Source: Mycolicibacterium setense
GTDB lineage: Bacteria; Actinomycetota; Actinomycetes; Mycobacteriales; Mycobacteriaceae
NCBI RefSeq assembly: GCF_000805385.1
Contig: NZ_JTJW01000006.1
Coordinates: 806,001-870,000 of the forward strand
Direction of reading: 5' to 3'
DNA: 64,000 bases
Made by a program: the position numbers and the translations under genes. A model generated the notes under the pieces. The model worked only from the letters and a program-made list of their open reading frames with translations, was not told the DNA's origin and did no database searches. Shown in pieces: positions 38,201 to 47,531 of this stretch (its first letter is position 1; each line of letters starts with the position of its first letter).

Positions 38201-38757
38201 ACGGAGGCCGGAGCGTGCGCGCTCAGCGCCAGCTCGACGGCGTCGGCGAGGTGGTCGACACTCGCGGCGATCACGCGCGGTTCGGTCTCCGCCACGATCG
38301 GCGCAAGAGCCTCGGGTGTGGAGCTGGTCTGCAGTGGCACCGACACCGCGCCGATCTGGCTCAGCGCCGTGTCGATCACGGTGTAGTCGGCGCTGGTGAA
38401 GCCCAGGATGGCGATCCGGTCACCGGCGGCGACACCGGAGGCGTGAAAGGCGGCGCCCAGGGCGCTGACCCGGCCCCAGAGCTCGCCGTAGCTGATGGTG
38501 TCGAATCGGGGCAGCAGGCGCGCGACGGTGCGTCCGGTGGCCGGGTCGACGACGAACTCGAGCGCGCGTTCGCCGAGCGCGGGACGCTCGGCGTAGCCCT
38601 GCAGCAGGGTCTGGACGATCTCGGGTAAGAGCAGCCCGGGGACGTCGACGGCGGCGGTCACGGTATCGCTGGGAATCGCCGCCGCGAACTGTGGATCATT
38701 GGCGGTCAGATCGGCGATACGGCTCGCCAGTTGCTCCTCACGAGTGTCAAACGACAT
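35248..38757 (-). CDS. car: Carboxylic acid reductase (CAR), copy 2 (FadD9-like)
   Basis: A 1169-residue paralogue of copy 1 with the same architecture: adenylation domain with [13 protein letters not shown] near residue 251 and EGYGSTEAG, carrier [10 protein letters not shown] (Ser about 677), reductase [15 protein letters not shown] near 775 and YGNSK near 953. By eye the two copies agree more closely in the carrier and reductase half than in the first 250 residues, so acid selectivity may differ while aldehyde release is alike. ATG 38757 is preferred over TTG 38760. It has its own promoter and ends at a strong hairpin before copy 1. Confidence 0.95.
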   Translation of the reverse strand: MSFDTREEQLASRIADLTANDPQFAAAIPSDTVTAAVDVPGLLLPEIVQTLLQGYAERPALGERALEFVVDPATGRTVARLLPRFDTISYGELWGRVSALGAAFHASGVAAGDRIAILGFTSADYTVIDTALSQIGAVSVPLQTSSTPEALAPIVAETEPRVIAASVDHLADAVELALSAHAPASVLVFDHHPEIDDHRDAVAAAAARLREAGSSVAVDTLADLLDRGRELPAPPVPEAEDTDPLALLIYTSGSTGAPKGAMYLQSAVAKFWRRNSKAWLGPVSSAINLSFMPMSHVMGRGILYASLAAGGTCYFAARSDLSTLLEDLALVRPTELNFVPRVWEMIHSEYQTRVDQRLAEAGQDRAAVEAEVLAEVRDNVLGGRFVAAMTGSAPISAELKAWTEDMLGIHLLEGYGSTEAGMALFDGVVQRPPVIDYKLVDVPDLGYFATDQPHPRGELLIKTENLFPGYYKRPEVTASVFDEDGFYRTGDVVAQIGPDQLRYVDRRNNVLKLAQGEFVTLAKLEAVFGNSPLVQQIYVYGNSAQPYLLAVVVPTDADVSKQEISDSLQEVAREADLQSYEIPRDFIVETTPFSVENGLLTGIRKLAWPKLKAHYGDRLEQLYVELAETQANELRALRSGAADAPVLETVSRAAGALLGAAAADLEPDAHFTDLGGDSLSALTFGNLLREIFDVDVPVGVIVSPATDLAGIADYIETQRNGSKRPTYASVHGRHAAEVSASDLTLDKFLDEATLAAAPGLPKAPTEVRTVLLTGATGFLGRYLALEWLERMDLVDGKVIALVRAKSDEEARARLDSTFDTAGPNSGGDAKLLAHYRKLAAEHLEVIAGDKGEENLGLDQQTWQRLADEVDLIVDPAALVNHVLPYSELFGPNALGTAELIKIALTTKIKPYTYVSTIGVGDQIEPGKFVENVDVRQMSAVRKVNDGYANGYGNSKWAGEVLLREANDLCGLPVAVFRCDMILADTTYSGQLNLPDMFTRMMFSLVASGIAPKSFYELDADGNRQRSHYDGLPVEFIAESISTLGGQSVESFETYHVMNPYDDGLGMDEFVDWLAEAGYAIERIADYGQWIQRFESTLRALPDKQRQASLLPLLHNYQKPEKPMLGALAPTDHFRAAVQEAKIGPDKDIPHVSPAIVVKYITDLQQLGLL

Positions 38758-38817
38758 CAAATACCCTCTTTGCAGATAGCGGAAATACTCACCGGCGCGA
38801 CGTTGCGCTACCGAACT

Positions 38818-38841
38818 ACTACGTTAGTGAAACTAAACTTA
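38818..38841 (-). promoter_or_regulatory. CAR copy 2 promoter: -10 TAAGTT with the same 19-bp operator-like repeat
   Basis: On the coding strand TAAGTT (38841-38836) fits TAnnnT. The adjoining sequence, + strand ACTACGTTAGTGAAACTAA (38818-38836), differs from the copy 1 element at one base and has the same one-base overlap with the -10. The upstream segments also resemble each other (AGCTGG and GAAATA shared), so the whole promoter was duplicated with the gene or is under shared selection. Confidence 0.62.
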
Positions 38842-38925
38842 TTTCCGGAAAACCAGCTTCTGAGCTGTCAATGTGCTGTGAATCCGGCTGTTCGTCGGTG
38901 CCGATCGACAGCCTGCGTTAAGGCG

Positions 38926-39561
38926 TCAACGGATCGCCGGTACTGCCGCCTGTGCCGGCGTGCGCCCGGCGAGTGCCTCCACCGCCGCCACGGGATCGGG
39001 AACCGCGATCAGCAGATCGCGGGTGGCGGCCAGGGCCGCCGCCGACGGCGTCACGCCTCCCACGGCATCGGCCAGGTCGAGCAGGTGCACGGTGGCCTCC
39101 AGGAGGGCGACTTCGGCGACCACGCCCAGGGTGGTCGTGCCGACGATCGGATAGCGGATCACCGTCTCGCCGGCCCGAGCCATTTCCGGCATGCGGTGCA
39201 GCCGGGCCGCCGCTTCGCGGAAGCGTGTCGAGGCTCCCTCAGGCGTCAGCGTCGATGCTTCGGCAACGGCATGTGCGGCGATTCGATCTGCAGTGGTGTG
39301 GGCGACACCGTCGGGCTGGTTGAAGATGCGCAGCATCTCGGCGGCGTCCGCCACCGCGGGCGGGCCGTCCACCGCGGCCTTGGCGAGTTCATCGAAAGTC
39401 GTGGCCTCCGGGCACGCATGGGCGACCAGCGACTGCACGTCCCAGGCCCCGCAACGGGTGGCGGCACGCCACTGGGTGACGTTCAGGTCGGCGCATCGGT
39501 GCGCCCACCGTTCCCAGGCAACGGCCAACTCATCGCGCAAGGCAACCCCGACGAGGCGCAT
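38926..39561 (-). CDS. Maleylpyruvate isomerase N-terminal / DinB-fold protein
   Basis: A 211-residue helical protein of the mycothiol-dependent maleylpyruvate isomerase / DinB superfamily. The N-terminal ELAVAWERWAHRCADLNVTQW and GAWDVQSLVAHACPEATTFDE carry the first conserved His (in LVAHACPE), and VAEVALLEATVHLLDLADAV holds the later His of the metal site. Family members act with mycothiol or as metal-binding transferases; the substrate here is unknown. The same direction as the CAR genes, but with a 168-base gap carrying the CAR promoter. Confidence 0.78.
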   Translation of the reverse strand: MRLVGVALRDELAVAWERWAHRCADLNVTQWRAATRCGAWDVQSLVAHACPEATTFDELAKAAVDGPPAVADAAEMLRIFNQPDGVAHTTADRIAAHAVAEASTLTPEGASTRFREAAARLHRMPEMARAGETVIRYPIVGTTTLGVVAEVALLEATVHLLDLADAVGGVTPSAAALAATRDLLIAVPDPVAAVEALAGRTPAQAAVPAIR

Positions 39562-39628
39562 CCCCTCAGCGTAGGGGCGTTAGTCCTGCTTCAGTTCGGG
39601 TACCCACCGGGGTGTCAAAGGAGGCATC

Positions 39629-40249
39629 ATGACCGAATTCGAGACCCGCGGCGGTCGTCTGCGCATGCCGCGCAGCCGCGGCGCCACCAGTGGGTTCCTG
39701 CTCGTGCTGCTGGGAATCTGGGGTGCACTCATCCCGTTCGTCGGACCGTACTTCGACTTCGCGTTCACGCCGGATCAGAGCTGGGTCTGGACGACGGCGC
39801 GCGGCTGGTTGGAGGTGCTTCCGGGCGCTGCCACGGCGCTGGGCGGCCTGCTTCTCATGGGTTCGGGTAACCGGGCCACCGCGCAGTTCGGCGCGTGGCT
39901 GGCCGTGGCGGCCGGCGCGTGGTTCGTGGTGGGCCGGGCCCTTGCGGGGCCGCTGGGCATCGGTGACCCGGGCATGCCGATAGCCGTGACGGACGCCAAG
40001 CGGATCACGCTGGAGCTGGCCTACTTCTCGGGCCTCGGCGCGCTGATCGTGTTCCTCGGCGCCATGGCCGTGGGCCGGTTGTCGGTCCGCAGTCTGCGTG
40101 ACGTCGAATACGCGCGGCGGCCCGTCGCGACGGCCACGTCGGCCGAGCCCGCCGTAGTCGCAGATGCCCAGCCGACCGAGGCGATCCCCGCGCGCGAACA
40201 CCGCTCATGGGGCGGGCTGTTCGGCCGGCGTCACACCCACGCTCATTGA
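39629..40249 (+). CDS. Conserved membrane protein of unknown function
   Basis: A 206-residue protein with about four hydrophobic segments (residues roughly 18-36, 55-75, 85-105 and 130-150) after a basic N-terminus, and an acidic/Ala-rich C-terminal tail ending in His-rich RRHTHAH. PYFDFAFTPDQSWVWTTAR lies between the first two helices. I do not recognise a named family with confidence; it may be related to SPW-repeat proteins. The ribosome site AAAGGAGG is strong and fixes ATG 39629. Convergent with gabT. Confidence 0.7.
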   Translation: MTEFETRGGRLRMPRSRGATSGFLLVLLGIWGALIPFVGPYFDFAFTPDQSWVWTTARGWLEVLPGAATALGGLLLMGSGNRATAQFGAWLAVAAGAWFVVGRALAGPLGIGDPGMPIAVTDAKRITLELAYFSGLGALIVFLGAMAVGRLSVRSLRDVEYARRPVATATSAEPAVVADAQPTEAIPAREHRSWGGLFGRRHTHAH

Positions 40250-40254
40250 GTGGG

Positions 40255-41598
40255 TCAGAGATCCCGCAGGATCAGCTCGAGCACATCGAGCCCTTCGATG
40301 AGCAGTTCGTCGCTGATGGTCAACGGTGGCAGGAATCGCAGCACATTGCCGTAGGTGCCACAGGACAGCACGATCACCCCGGCCTCGTGGGCGCCGGCGC
40401 ACAGCGCCTTGGTGAGCTCCGGGTCGGGTGTGGTGGTGCCGGCCTTGACCAGCTCGACTGCGATCATCGCGCCGCGGCCGCGCACGTCCCCGATGCGCTC
40501 GTCTTCGGCCTGCAGCCGGCCGAGCCGGTCCTTCATCAACGCCTCGATGGATGCGGCACGTTGGATCAAGCCATCGGCCTTGATCGTGGCGATGGTCGCC
40601 AGCGCCGCCGCGCATGCGATCGGATTGCCGCCGTAGGTGCCGCCCAGCCCGGAGACGTGCGGGGAATCCATGATCTCGGCCCGCCCCGTCACCGCGGAGA
40701 GCGGCAGGCCGCCCGCGATGCCCTTGGCGGTGACGATGAGATCAGGGTCGATGCCCTCGTGCTCACACGCGAACATCGCACCGGTGCGGGCGAACCCGGT
40801 CTGCACCTCGTCGGCGATGAACACCACGTTGTTGTCCCGGCACCATCCCAACAGCGCCGGCAGGAACCCGTCGGCCGGGACGATGAACCCGCCCTCACCC
40901 TGGATGGGTTCGATGATCACGGCCGCCAGGTTGTCCGGACCGACCTGTTTTTCCATTACGTCGATCGCGCGTTTGGCCGCGAGCGCGCCATCGGTGGCCA
41001 GCTCCTTGCCGAACTCGGCATCGCGGTACGGGTAGGACAACGGCGCCCGGTAGACCTCGGGCGCGAAGGGACCGAAGCCGTGCTTGTAGGGCATGACTTT
41101 CGCGGTCAGGGCCATCGTGAGGTTGGTGCGGCCGTGATAGGCGTGGTCGAAGGCGACGACGGCCGGCTTGTGGGTGTAGGACCTGGCTATCTTCACCGCG
41201 TTCTCGACGGCCTCGGAACCGGAGTTGAACAGCGCCGAGCGTTTCTCGCCGAGCACCGGGGTGAGTTGGTTGAGCTGCTCGCACACGGCGACGTACGCCT
41301 CGTACGGCGTCACCATGAAGCAGGTGTGGGTGAAGTCGCCGGCCTGGGCGGCAACCGCCTCGACCACGCGCGGAGAGGAGTTGCCGATGGTGGTGACGGC
41401 GATACCCGAACCCAGGTCGATGAGTCGGTTGCCGTCGACATCCTCGACGATGCCGCCGCCGGCACGGGCGGCGTACACCGGCATGGTGGTGCCGACACCG
41501 CGCGAGACGGCGGCCGATCTCCGGCCGGTCAATGCCTGAGATTTGGGGCCCGGGATCGCGGTGGCCAGATGGCGGCTCTGCTCGGGATGGCTCAACAC
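40255..41598 (-). CDS. gabT: 4-aminobutyrate--2-oxoglutarate transaminase
   Basis: PLP-dependent class III aminotransferase converting GABA to succinate semialdehyde. NRLIDLGSGIAVTTIG, ALFNSGSEAVENAVKIAR (phosphate-binding loop), FDHAYHGRTNLTMALT, IIEPIQGEGGFIVPADGF, FIADEVQTGFARTG (Asp contacting the PLP ring) and ITAKGIAGGLPLSAV (Schiff-base Lys about 289) are all intact. 447 residues, GTG start. Divergent from yajC, beside the CAR locus, the standard mycobacterial order. Aldehydes made by CAR are not an obvious substrate for it. Confidence 0.95.
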   Translation of the reverse strand: MLSHPEQSRHLATAIPGPKSQALTGRRSAAVSRGVGTTMPVYAARAGGGIVEDVDGNRLIDLGSGIAVTTIGNSSPRVVEAVAAQAGDFTHTCFMVTPYEAYVAVCEQLNQLTPVLGEKRSALFNSGSEAVENAVKIARSYTHKPAVVAFDHAYHGRTNLTMALTAKVMPYKHGFGPFAPEVYRAPLSYPYRDAEFGKELATDGALAAKRAIDVMEKQVGPDNLAAVIIEPIQGEGGFIVPADGFLPALLGWCRDNNVVFIADEVQTGFARTGAMFACEHEGIDPDLIVTAKGIAGGLPLSAVTGRAEIMDSPHVSGLGGTYGGNPIACAAALATIATIKADGLIQRAASIEALMKDRLGRLQAEDERIGDVRGRGAMIAVELVKAGTTTPDPELTKALCAGAHEAGVIVLSCGTYGNVLRFLPPLTISDELLIEGLDVLELILRDL

Positions 41599-41755
41599 TG
41601 CCTCCTGGAATTCCGAGGGCGGCGCCGGAAAGAACGCGTATCGAGCCTAACCGCGTCGCCCGCCTGTCGGCGGCGAATGAGGTGGTCCGCACCGGCGGCG
41701 GTATCGTGGCCTCGGTCGCCCTGACATATGACCCGACACGAAAGACATAGTTGAC

Positions 41756-42109
41756 ATGGATCTCGTCATTTTCCTGCCCCTGCTGATCGTCATGGGCGCG
41801 TTTATGTTCTTCGCGTCGCGCCGCCAGCGCAAGGCGATGCAGGCGACCATCGACCTGCACAACTCGCTGAAGGTCGGCGATCGCGTGCACACCACTTCGG
41901 GCCTGCAGGGCACGATCACCGGTATCACCGACGACAACGTCGACCTGGAGATCGCCCCCGGCGTCATCACCACCTGGATGAAGCTCGCGGTGCGCGACCG
42001 CGTCGAGGCGGATGCCGAGGACGCTGACGATGCCGACCCGTCGACATCTGCCACCGAACTGACCGAGAGCAACGGTGTCATCGACACCGACGGTCTCAAA
42101 AAAGACTGA
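41756..42109 (+). CDS. yajC: Preprotein translocase subunit YajC
   Basis: Small membrane accessory of the Sec translocon, 117 residues. One N-terminal helix (LVIFLPLLIVMGAFMFFA), a basic SRRQRKAMQ stretch, then the conserved DRVHTTSGLQGTITGITDD barrel. The C-terminal 25 residues are acidic and low-complexity. It leads the secD-secF genes, which follow after 72 bases. No clear ribosome site precedes ATG 41756, so translation may be leaderless or weakly initiated. Confidence 0.93.
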   Translation: MDLVIFLPLLIVMGAFMFFASRRQRKAMQATIDLHNSLKVGDRVHTTSGLQGTITGITDDNVDLEIAPGVITTWMKLAVRDRVEADAEDADDADPSTSATELTESNGVIDTDGLKKD

Positions 42110-42181
42110 CCGCAGAGCACCCAGGACAAGCACGTACCCTTTGCGGTGCTGACGAACTGATCTCGAGGAGACCCTAGAAAC

Positions 42182-44005
42182 GTGGCATCGTCTTCGGCGC
42201 CGGTGCATCCTGCGCGCTACCTGACACTTTTCCTGGTCCTTCTGATCGGCGTTTATCTGCTGGTGTTCCTCACCGGCGACAAGCAGGCCAAGCCCAAACT
42301 CGGCATTGACCTGCAGGGCGGTACCAGGGTGACGCTGACGGCGCGCACCCCGGACGGCTCGACGCCGACCAGAGAGGCACTCAACCAGGCCCAACAAATC
42401 ATCAGTGCGCGCGTCGACGGTCTCGGAGTCTCGGGCTCGGAGGTCGTCATCGACGGCGACAACCTGGTGATCACCGTTCCCGGCAACGACGGCAGCGAGG
42501 CCCGCAACCTGGGCCAGACCGCGCGTCTGTACATCCGGCCCGTCGTGCACGCCATGCCGGCCAAGCCGCCAGGCCAGCAGCCCGGCGCGCCGGGCGCCCC
42601 TGCGGCACCGGGTGCGCCAGCGGCACCGGGTGCGCCGGGTGCTGTACCCGGGCTTCCCGGCTTGGCTCCGGGTGCACCGGGCGAGGCACCGGCGGCACCG
42701 CCGGCCGGCGAGCAGCCCGCACCTCCGCCGGGTGAGCCCGCCCCGGCTCCCCAGCCACGGCCCTATCCGCTGGATCCCGCGCCGACTCCGGGCGAGCCGA
42801 CCCCTGCGCCGGCCCCGGCTCCGGCACCGGCCCCGGGTGCGCCCGGCCCGGCACCGGCACCGGCCCCGCCGAAACCAGGCGACGCCAAGGCCGCCCTGGC
42901 CCAGCGCATCGCCGACGAGAAGGAATTGCGTCAGAGCACCAACCCCTCGATCCAGATCCTGGCGCTGCAGTACCAGGCGACCCGGTGCGGTGACGAAGAC
43001 GTGCTGGCAGGCAACGACGACCCGAACCTGCCGCTGATCACCTGCTCCCAGGACGGCCAGACGGTCTACCTGCTGAGCAAGTCGATCATGAGCGGCGAGG
43101 AGATCGCCGACGCCACGTCCGGGCTGAACCAGCAGCAGGGTCAGTACGTCGTCGACGTGACCTTCAAGAGCGGGGGAGCCAAGACCTGGGCCGACTTCAC
43201 CGCGGCCAACGTGGGCACGCAGACAGCGTTCACCCTCGACTCGCAGGTGGTCAGCGCGCCCGAGATCCGGGAGGCCATCCCCGGCGGCAACACCCAGATC
43301 ACCGGCCAGTTCACCTCGGACACGGCCAAGGAACTGGCCAACGTGCTCAAGTACGGCTCGCTGCCGCTGTCGTTCGAATCCTCGGAAGCCGAGACCGTTT
43401 CGGCGACCCTGGGCCTGTCCTCGATGCGCGCCGGCCTGATCGCGGGCGCTGTCGGGCTGGCCGCGGTGCTGCTGTACTCGCTGCTGTACTACCGCGTGCT
43501 CGGCCTGCTGGTGGCACTGTCGCTGGTCGCCGCCGGAGCGATGGTCTTCGCGATCCTCGTGCTGCTCGGCAGATACATCGGCTACACGCTGGACCTGGCC
43601 GGCATCGCCGGTCTGATCATCGGTATAGGCACCACCGCGGACTCCTTCGTCGTGTTCTTCGAGCGAATAAAGGACGAGATCCGGGAAGGCCGGTCGTTCC
43701 GGTCGGCTGTGCCCCGAGGCTGGGCGCGCGCCCGCAAGACGATCGTGTCCGGCAACGCCGTGACCTTCCTGGCCGCCGCGGTGCTGTACTTCTTGGCGAT
43801 CGGCCAGGTCAAGGGCTTCGCATTCACCCTGGGCTTGACCACGATTCTCGACATCGTGGTGGTGTTCCTGGTGACCTGGCCATTGGTGTACCTGGCCTCC
43901 AAGTCCCCGACGATGGCAAAACCTGCCCTCAACGGCCTCGGCGCGGTGCAACAGATCGCGCGGGAACGCCGGGAGGCTTCGCATGCGACCGCGGGACGGG
44001 GATAA
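42182..44005 (+). CDS. secD: Protein translocase subunit SecD with Pro/Ala-rich insert
   Basis: RND-family partner of SecF that helps complete protein export using the proton gradient. An N-terminal helix is followed by [16 protein letters not shown] and the P1 head domain; six C-terminal helices carry the motif [20 protein letters not shown]. Between about residues 125 and 240 lies an insert made almost wholly of Ala, Pro and Gly ([20 protein letters not shown] repeats), longer than in non-mycobacterial SecD. GTG 42182 follows GAGGAG by about 10 bases. 607 residues. secF starts 4 bases after its stop. Confidence 0.95.
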   Translation: MASSSAPVHPARYLTLFLVLLIGVYLLVFLTGDKQAKPKLGIDLQGGTRVTLTARTPDGSTPTREALNQAQQIISARVDGLGVSGSEVVIDGDNLVITVPGNDGSEARNLGQTARLYIRPVVHAMPAKPPGQQPGAPGAPAAPGAPAAPGAPGAVPGLPGLAPGAPGEAPAAPPAGEQPAPPPGEPAPAPQPRPYPLDPAPTPGEPTPAPAPAPAPAPGAPGPAPAPAPPKPGDAKAALAQRIADEKELRQSTNPSIQILALQYQATRCGDEDVLAGNDDPNLPLITCSQDGQTVYLLSKSIMSGEEIADATSGLNQQQGQYVVDVTFKSGGAKTWADFTAANVGTQTAFTLDSQVVSAPEIREAIPGGNTQITGQFTSDTAKELANVLKYGSLPLSFESSEAETVSATLGLSSMRAGLIAGAVGLAAVLLYSLLYYRVLGLLVALSLVAAGAMVFAILVLLGRYIGYTLDLAGIAGLIIGIGTTADSFVVFFERIKDEIREGRSFRSAVPRGWARARKTIVSGNAVTFLAAAVLYFLAIGQVKGFAFTLGLTTILDIVVVFLVTWPLVYLASKSPTMAKPALNGLGAVQQIARERREASHATAGRG

Positions 44006-44009
44006 GCAC

Positions 44010-45284
44010 ATGGCAGCGAAAAACGACTCCACTGCTGAGGACGTGAAGGACACCTCGGCGGAGACGCCGAGCCTCGAATCCACGTCTGCGGCACTGCCCA
44101 AGCACGGATTCTTCGTCAGGCTCTACACCGGTACCGGCGCCTTCGAGGTCATCGGCCGCCGCAAACTCTGGTACGCGATCAGCGGCGTCATCGTCGCGAT
44201 CTGCATCGCCAGCATGGTGATCCGCGGATTCACCTTCGGTATCGACTTCGAGGGCGGCACCAAGGTGTCGATGCCGTCGGCCGGCTCCGGAGGGGTCGTG
44301 TCGGTACAGCAGGTCGAGGACGTCTACAGCAAGACGCTGAACCGGACGCCCGAGTCCGTCGTGCTGGTCGGCAGCGGCGCCTCGGCCACCGTCCAGATCC
44401 GGTCGGAGACGCTGTCCGAACCAGAGATCGAGCAGCTGCGGACCGCGCTGTTCGACGAGTTCCACCCCAAGGGCAGCGACGGCCAACCCAGCAAGCAGGC
44501 GATCAGCGACTCGAAGGTGTCGGAGACCTGGGGCGGACAGATCACCCAGAAGGCACTGATCGCGCTGGTGGTGTTCCTTGTGTTGGCGTCCATCTACATC
44601 GCCTGGCGCTATGAGCGCTACATGGCGATGGCCGCGATGGCCACCCTGGTGTTCGACCTGGTCGTGACCGCCGGCGTCTACTCGTTGGTCGGATTCGAGG
44701 TCAGCCCGGCCACCGTGATCGGCCTGCTGACGATCCTGGGCTTCTCGCTCTACGACACGGTGATCGTGTTCGACAAGGTCGAGGAGAACACCAACGGCTT
44801 CGAGCACACCACCCGCCGAACGTTCGGCGAGCAGGCCAACCTCGCGGTGAACCAGACGTTCATGCGCTCGATCAACACCAGCCTCATCTCGGTGCTGCCC
44901 ATCATCGCGCTGATGGTCGTCGCGGTGTGGCTCCTGGGTGTAGGCACCCTGATGGATCTGGCGCTGGTCCAGCTCGTCGGCGTCATCGTCGGTACCTACT
45001 CGTCGATCTACTTCGCCACGCCGCTGCTGGTGACCTTGCGCGAACGCACCGAACTGGTGCGCAAGCACACCAAGAAGGTGCTCAACCGCCGGGAGAAGGG
45101 CGCAGGCGCGAAGGCGTCGACGGCCACCAAGGACGCGGGTGACGCTGCCGAGACAGAGGACCGCCCTACCGAGACGGTGTCGGCCTCGGTCGTCCGCGAG
45201 CCTGCACCTGAGAAGCCGGCACCGGGTGCCCGTCCGGCCCCGCGGACCGGACGTCCGTCGGGCAAGCGGAACACCCGGCGGTAA
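44010..45284 (+). CDS. secF: Protein translocase subunit SecF
   Basis: A 424-residue six-helix RND-type membrane protein forming a complex with SecD. FTFGIDFEGGTKVSMPSA is the periplasmic entry motif, and GLLTILGFSLYDTVIVFDKV plus NQTFMRSINTSLISVLP hold the conserved helix-4/5 residues. The C-terminal tail after about residue 350 is disordered, Ala/Pro/Glu-rich and ends basic. ATG 44010 has GGGGAT upstream; an extension in frame is inside secD and is rejected. Confidence 0.95.
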   Translation: MAAKNDSTAEDVKDTSAETPSLESTSAALPKHGFFVRLYTGTGAFEVIGRRKLWYAISGVIVAICIASMVIRGFTFGIDFEGGTKVSMPSAGSGGVVSVQQVEDVYSKTLNRTPESVVLVGSGASATVQIRSETLSEPEIEQLRTALFDEFHPKGSDGQPSKQAISDSKVSETWGGQITQKALIALVVFLVLASIYIAWRYERYMAMAAMATLVFDLVVTAGVYSLVGFEVSPATVIGLLTILGFSLYDTVIVFDKVEENTNGFEHTTRRTFGEQANLAVNQTFMRSINTSLISVLPIIALMVVAVWLLGVGTLMDLALVQLVGVIVGTYSSIYFATPLLVTLRERTELVRKHTKKVLNRREKGAGAKASTATKDAGDAAETEDRPTETVSASVVREPAPEKPAPGARPAPRTGRPSGKRNTRR

Positions 45285-45289
45285 AACAC

Positions 45290-46957
45290 ATGGTTCAGTG
45301 GCGGGCCATCGCCCGGGCACGGACAGTGGTGACAGCGGCGACGCTGTCCGTGATCGTCGCGATGGGCTTGGCGGCGTGTTCGGACAGCGCGGCCGACGAG
45401 ATCGACTACGCCGTCGACGGCACCCTGACCACCTACAACACCAACACGGTGGCCGGAGCCGCGTCCGCCGGGCCACAGGCATTCGCCCGGGCATTGACGG
45501 GATTCGCCTATCACGGTCCCGAGGGCCAGGTGGTCGCCGACAACGACTTCGGCTCGGTGTCCGTCGTGGGCCGCGCCCCGCTGATCCTCGACTACGTGAT
45601 CAGCGACAAGGCGGTCTACTCCGACGGCAAACCGATCACCTGTGACGACATGGTCCTGGCGTGGGGCGCGCAGTCCGGCCGGTTCCGGGTGTTCGACGCG
45701 GCCAGTCAAGCGGGTTACCGCGACATCGCTTCCGTGGACTGCGAGCCCGGTCAGAAACGGGCCCGGGTTTCCTTTGCGCAGGACCGCGGATTCGTCGACT
45801 ACGGGCACTTGTTCGCAGCGACCTCACTGATGCCGGCCCACGTCATCGCCGACGAACTCGACCTCGGCGACGGCGGCGTGGCCAACGCGCTGCAGACCGG
45901 CGACCAGCCGACCATCGACCGGATCGCCAAGGCCTGGAACACGGTGTGGGACCTCAAACCCGACCTCGACCTCAAGCGGTTCCCGTCCTCGGGCCCGTAC
46001 CGGATCGACTCGGTGTCCGAGGACGGCGTGGTGGTCCTGGTCGCCAATGACAAGTGGTGGGGCACCCCGGCGATCACCAACCGGATCGCGGTGTGGCCGC
46101 GCGGGGCCGACATCCAGGAACGGGTCAACCAGGGGTCCTTCGACGTCGTCGACATCGAGTCCGGATCCTCGGGCCTGCTCAACCTGCCCGACGATTACGT
46201 CAGTACGGAAAGCCCGTCGGCCGGCATCGAGCAGTTGATCTTCGCGCCGGGGGGCCCGCTGGCCGCCCCGCCCGCGCGGCGCGCCGTGGCTCTGTGCACC
46301 CCGCGTGACGTCATCGCCCGCAACGCCGCCACGCCGATCATCAACTCGCGGCTCAGTCCGGTCTCCGACGACGCGTTCAGTGCCGCCGAGAACGTCGGCG
46401 AGGCAGCACAATTCGGTGTGGCCAACCCTGACGCCGCCCGCGCCGCTATCAACAACAAGCCGCTGACCGTCCGCATCGGATATCAGACACCCAATGCCAG
46501 GCTGGCCGCCACCGTCGGCGCGATCGCGAAATCATGCGCCGCTGCGGGCATTACCGTGCAAGATGCCGGATCGGCGACCGCCGGGCCGGTGGCCTTGCGT
46601 AACAACGAGTTCGACGGATTGTTGGCAGGCACCGGCGGCGCCGCCGGCAGCGGCTCCTCGGGTTCGTCGGCCATCGACGCCTACGCATTCCACTCCGGCA
46701 ACGGCACCAACCTGCCCGGCTACTACAACGAGCGGGTCGACGGCATCATCGATGCCCAGGCCGTCACGACTGACCCGAAGGAACTGGCGCGCCTGGCGGG
46801 GGAGGGCGCACCCATCCTGTGGAACGACATGCCGACCCTGCCGCTGTACCGCCAGCAGCGCACCGTGCTGACGTCGACGAAGATGTATGCGGTGAGCAGC
46901 AACCCGACCCGGTGGGGCGCAGGCTGGAACATGGACCGCTGGAAGCTGTCCACGTGA
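45290..46957 (+). CDS. Family 5 ABC transporter substrate-binding lipoprotein
   Basis: A 555-residue exported lipoprotein with signal peptide (basic ARARTVV, hydrophobic core, lipobox GLAAC). [19 protein letters not shown], the [20 protein letters not shown] block typical of family 5 peptide/nickel-binding proteins (SBP_bac_5), and [17 protein letters not shown] are visible. The M. tuberculosis counterpart in this place is Rv2585c. No permease or ATPase genes accompany it; it lies inside a secF-apt run with 5-base and overlapping junctions, so its transporter partner, if any, is elsewhere. Confidence 0.88.
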   Translation: MVQWRAIARARTVVTAATLSVIVAMGLAACSDSAADEIDYAVDGTLTTYNTNTVAGAASAGPQAFARALTGFAYHGPEGQVVADNDFGSVSVVGRAPLILDYVISDKAVYSDGKPITCDDMVLAWGAQSGRFRVFDAASQAGYRDIASVDCEPGQKRARVSFAQDRGFVDYGHLFAATSLMPAHVIADELDLGDGGVANALQTGDQPTIDRIAKAWNTVWDLKPDLDLKRFPSSGPYRIDSVSEDGVVVLVANDKWWGTPAITNRIAVWPRGADIQERVNQGSFDVVDIESGSSGLLNLPDDYVSTESPSAGIEQLIFAPGGPLAAPPARRAVALCTPRDVIARNAATPIINSRLSPVSDDAFSAAENVGEAAQFGVANPDAARAAINNKPLTVRIGYQTPNARLAATVGAIAKSCAAAGITVQDAGSATAGPVALRNNEFDGLLAGTGGAAGSGSSGSSAIDAYAFHSGNGTNLPGYYNERVDGIIDAQAVTTDPKELARLAGEGAPILWNDMPTLPLYRQQRTVLTSTKMYAVSSNPTRWGAGWNMDRWKLST

Positions 46958-47490
46958 GCGGCGAAAGTGCCAGCGTCTCGAAACTGATCGAGAAACTGAT
47001 CCGGGAGGTCCCCGACTTTCCCGAGCCGGGCGTGCAGTTCAAGGATCTGACCCCGTTGCTGGCCGACGCCGAGGGCCTGCGCGCGGTGACCGACGCATTG
47101 GCCGCCACCGCCGCCGACGCCGATCTGGTCGCAGGGCTGGATGCGCGGGGTTTCCTGCTGGGTGCCGCCGTCGCGACCCGGCTCGGCGTCGGCGTTCTGG
47201 CGGTGCGCAAGGGCGGCAAGCTGCCGCCTCCCGTGCACAGCGTCACCTATCAGCTGGAGTACGGCAGCGCGACGCTGGAGATTCCGTCCGACGGGATTGA
47301 TATCGCCGGGCTCAACGTTGTGATCATCGACGATGTCCTGGCGACCGGCGGGACCCTGGCCGCGGCGATGCGGCTACTTGAGGCCGGCGGCGCCAATGTG
47401 ATGAGCGCCGCTGTGGTGCTGGAACTGACGGCCCTGGGCGGCCGGGACGTGGTGGCGCCGCTGAGGGTCAGCAGCCTCCACACGGTGTGA
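46954..47490 (+). CDS. apt: Adenine phosphoribosyltransferase
   Basis: Salvages adenine to AMP with PRPP. The PRPP-binding loop [18 protein letters not shown], the hood segment [13 protein letters not shown] and [13 protein letters not shown] are clear, as is [15 protein letters not shown] at the N-terminus. 178 residues. GTG 46954 overlaps the lipoprotein stop (GTGA); longer in-frame readings are inside the lipoprotein gene. It lies 41 bases before relA, as in other mycobacteria. Confidence 0.95.
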   Translation: MSGESASVSKLIEKLIREVPDFPEPGVQFKDLTPLLADAEGLRAVTDALAATAADADLVAGLDARGFLLGAAVATRLGVGVLAVRKGGKLPPPVHSVTYQLEYGSATLEIPSDGIDIAGLNVVIIDDVLATGGTLAAAMRLLEAGGANVMSAAVVLELTALGGRDVVAPLRVSSLHTV

Positions 47491-47531
47491 GGGATATCCT
47501 CGAACTCTCAGATGTTCAGCGGGAGGTGACT

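Noticed and set aside
38866..38871. Perfect TTGACA on the CAR copy 2 coding strand, considered as -35
   Set aside because: It lies 24 bases from the -10, too far for a standard promoter; the copy 1 promoter has no equivalent.
40895..44101. Minus-strand open frame of more than 1000 codons across yajC and secD
   Set aside because: It is antisense to secD and gabT, has no recognisable domain and is rich in Arg/Gly/Gln as expected of a high-GC shadow frame.
47506..47517. TCGAAC-like half-site before relA considered as an SOS box
   Set aside because: The second half-site is displaced by several bases, so spacing does not fit LexA.
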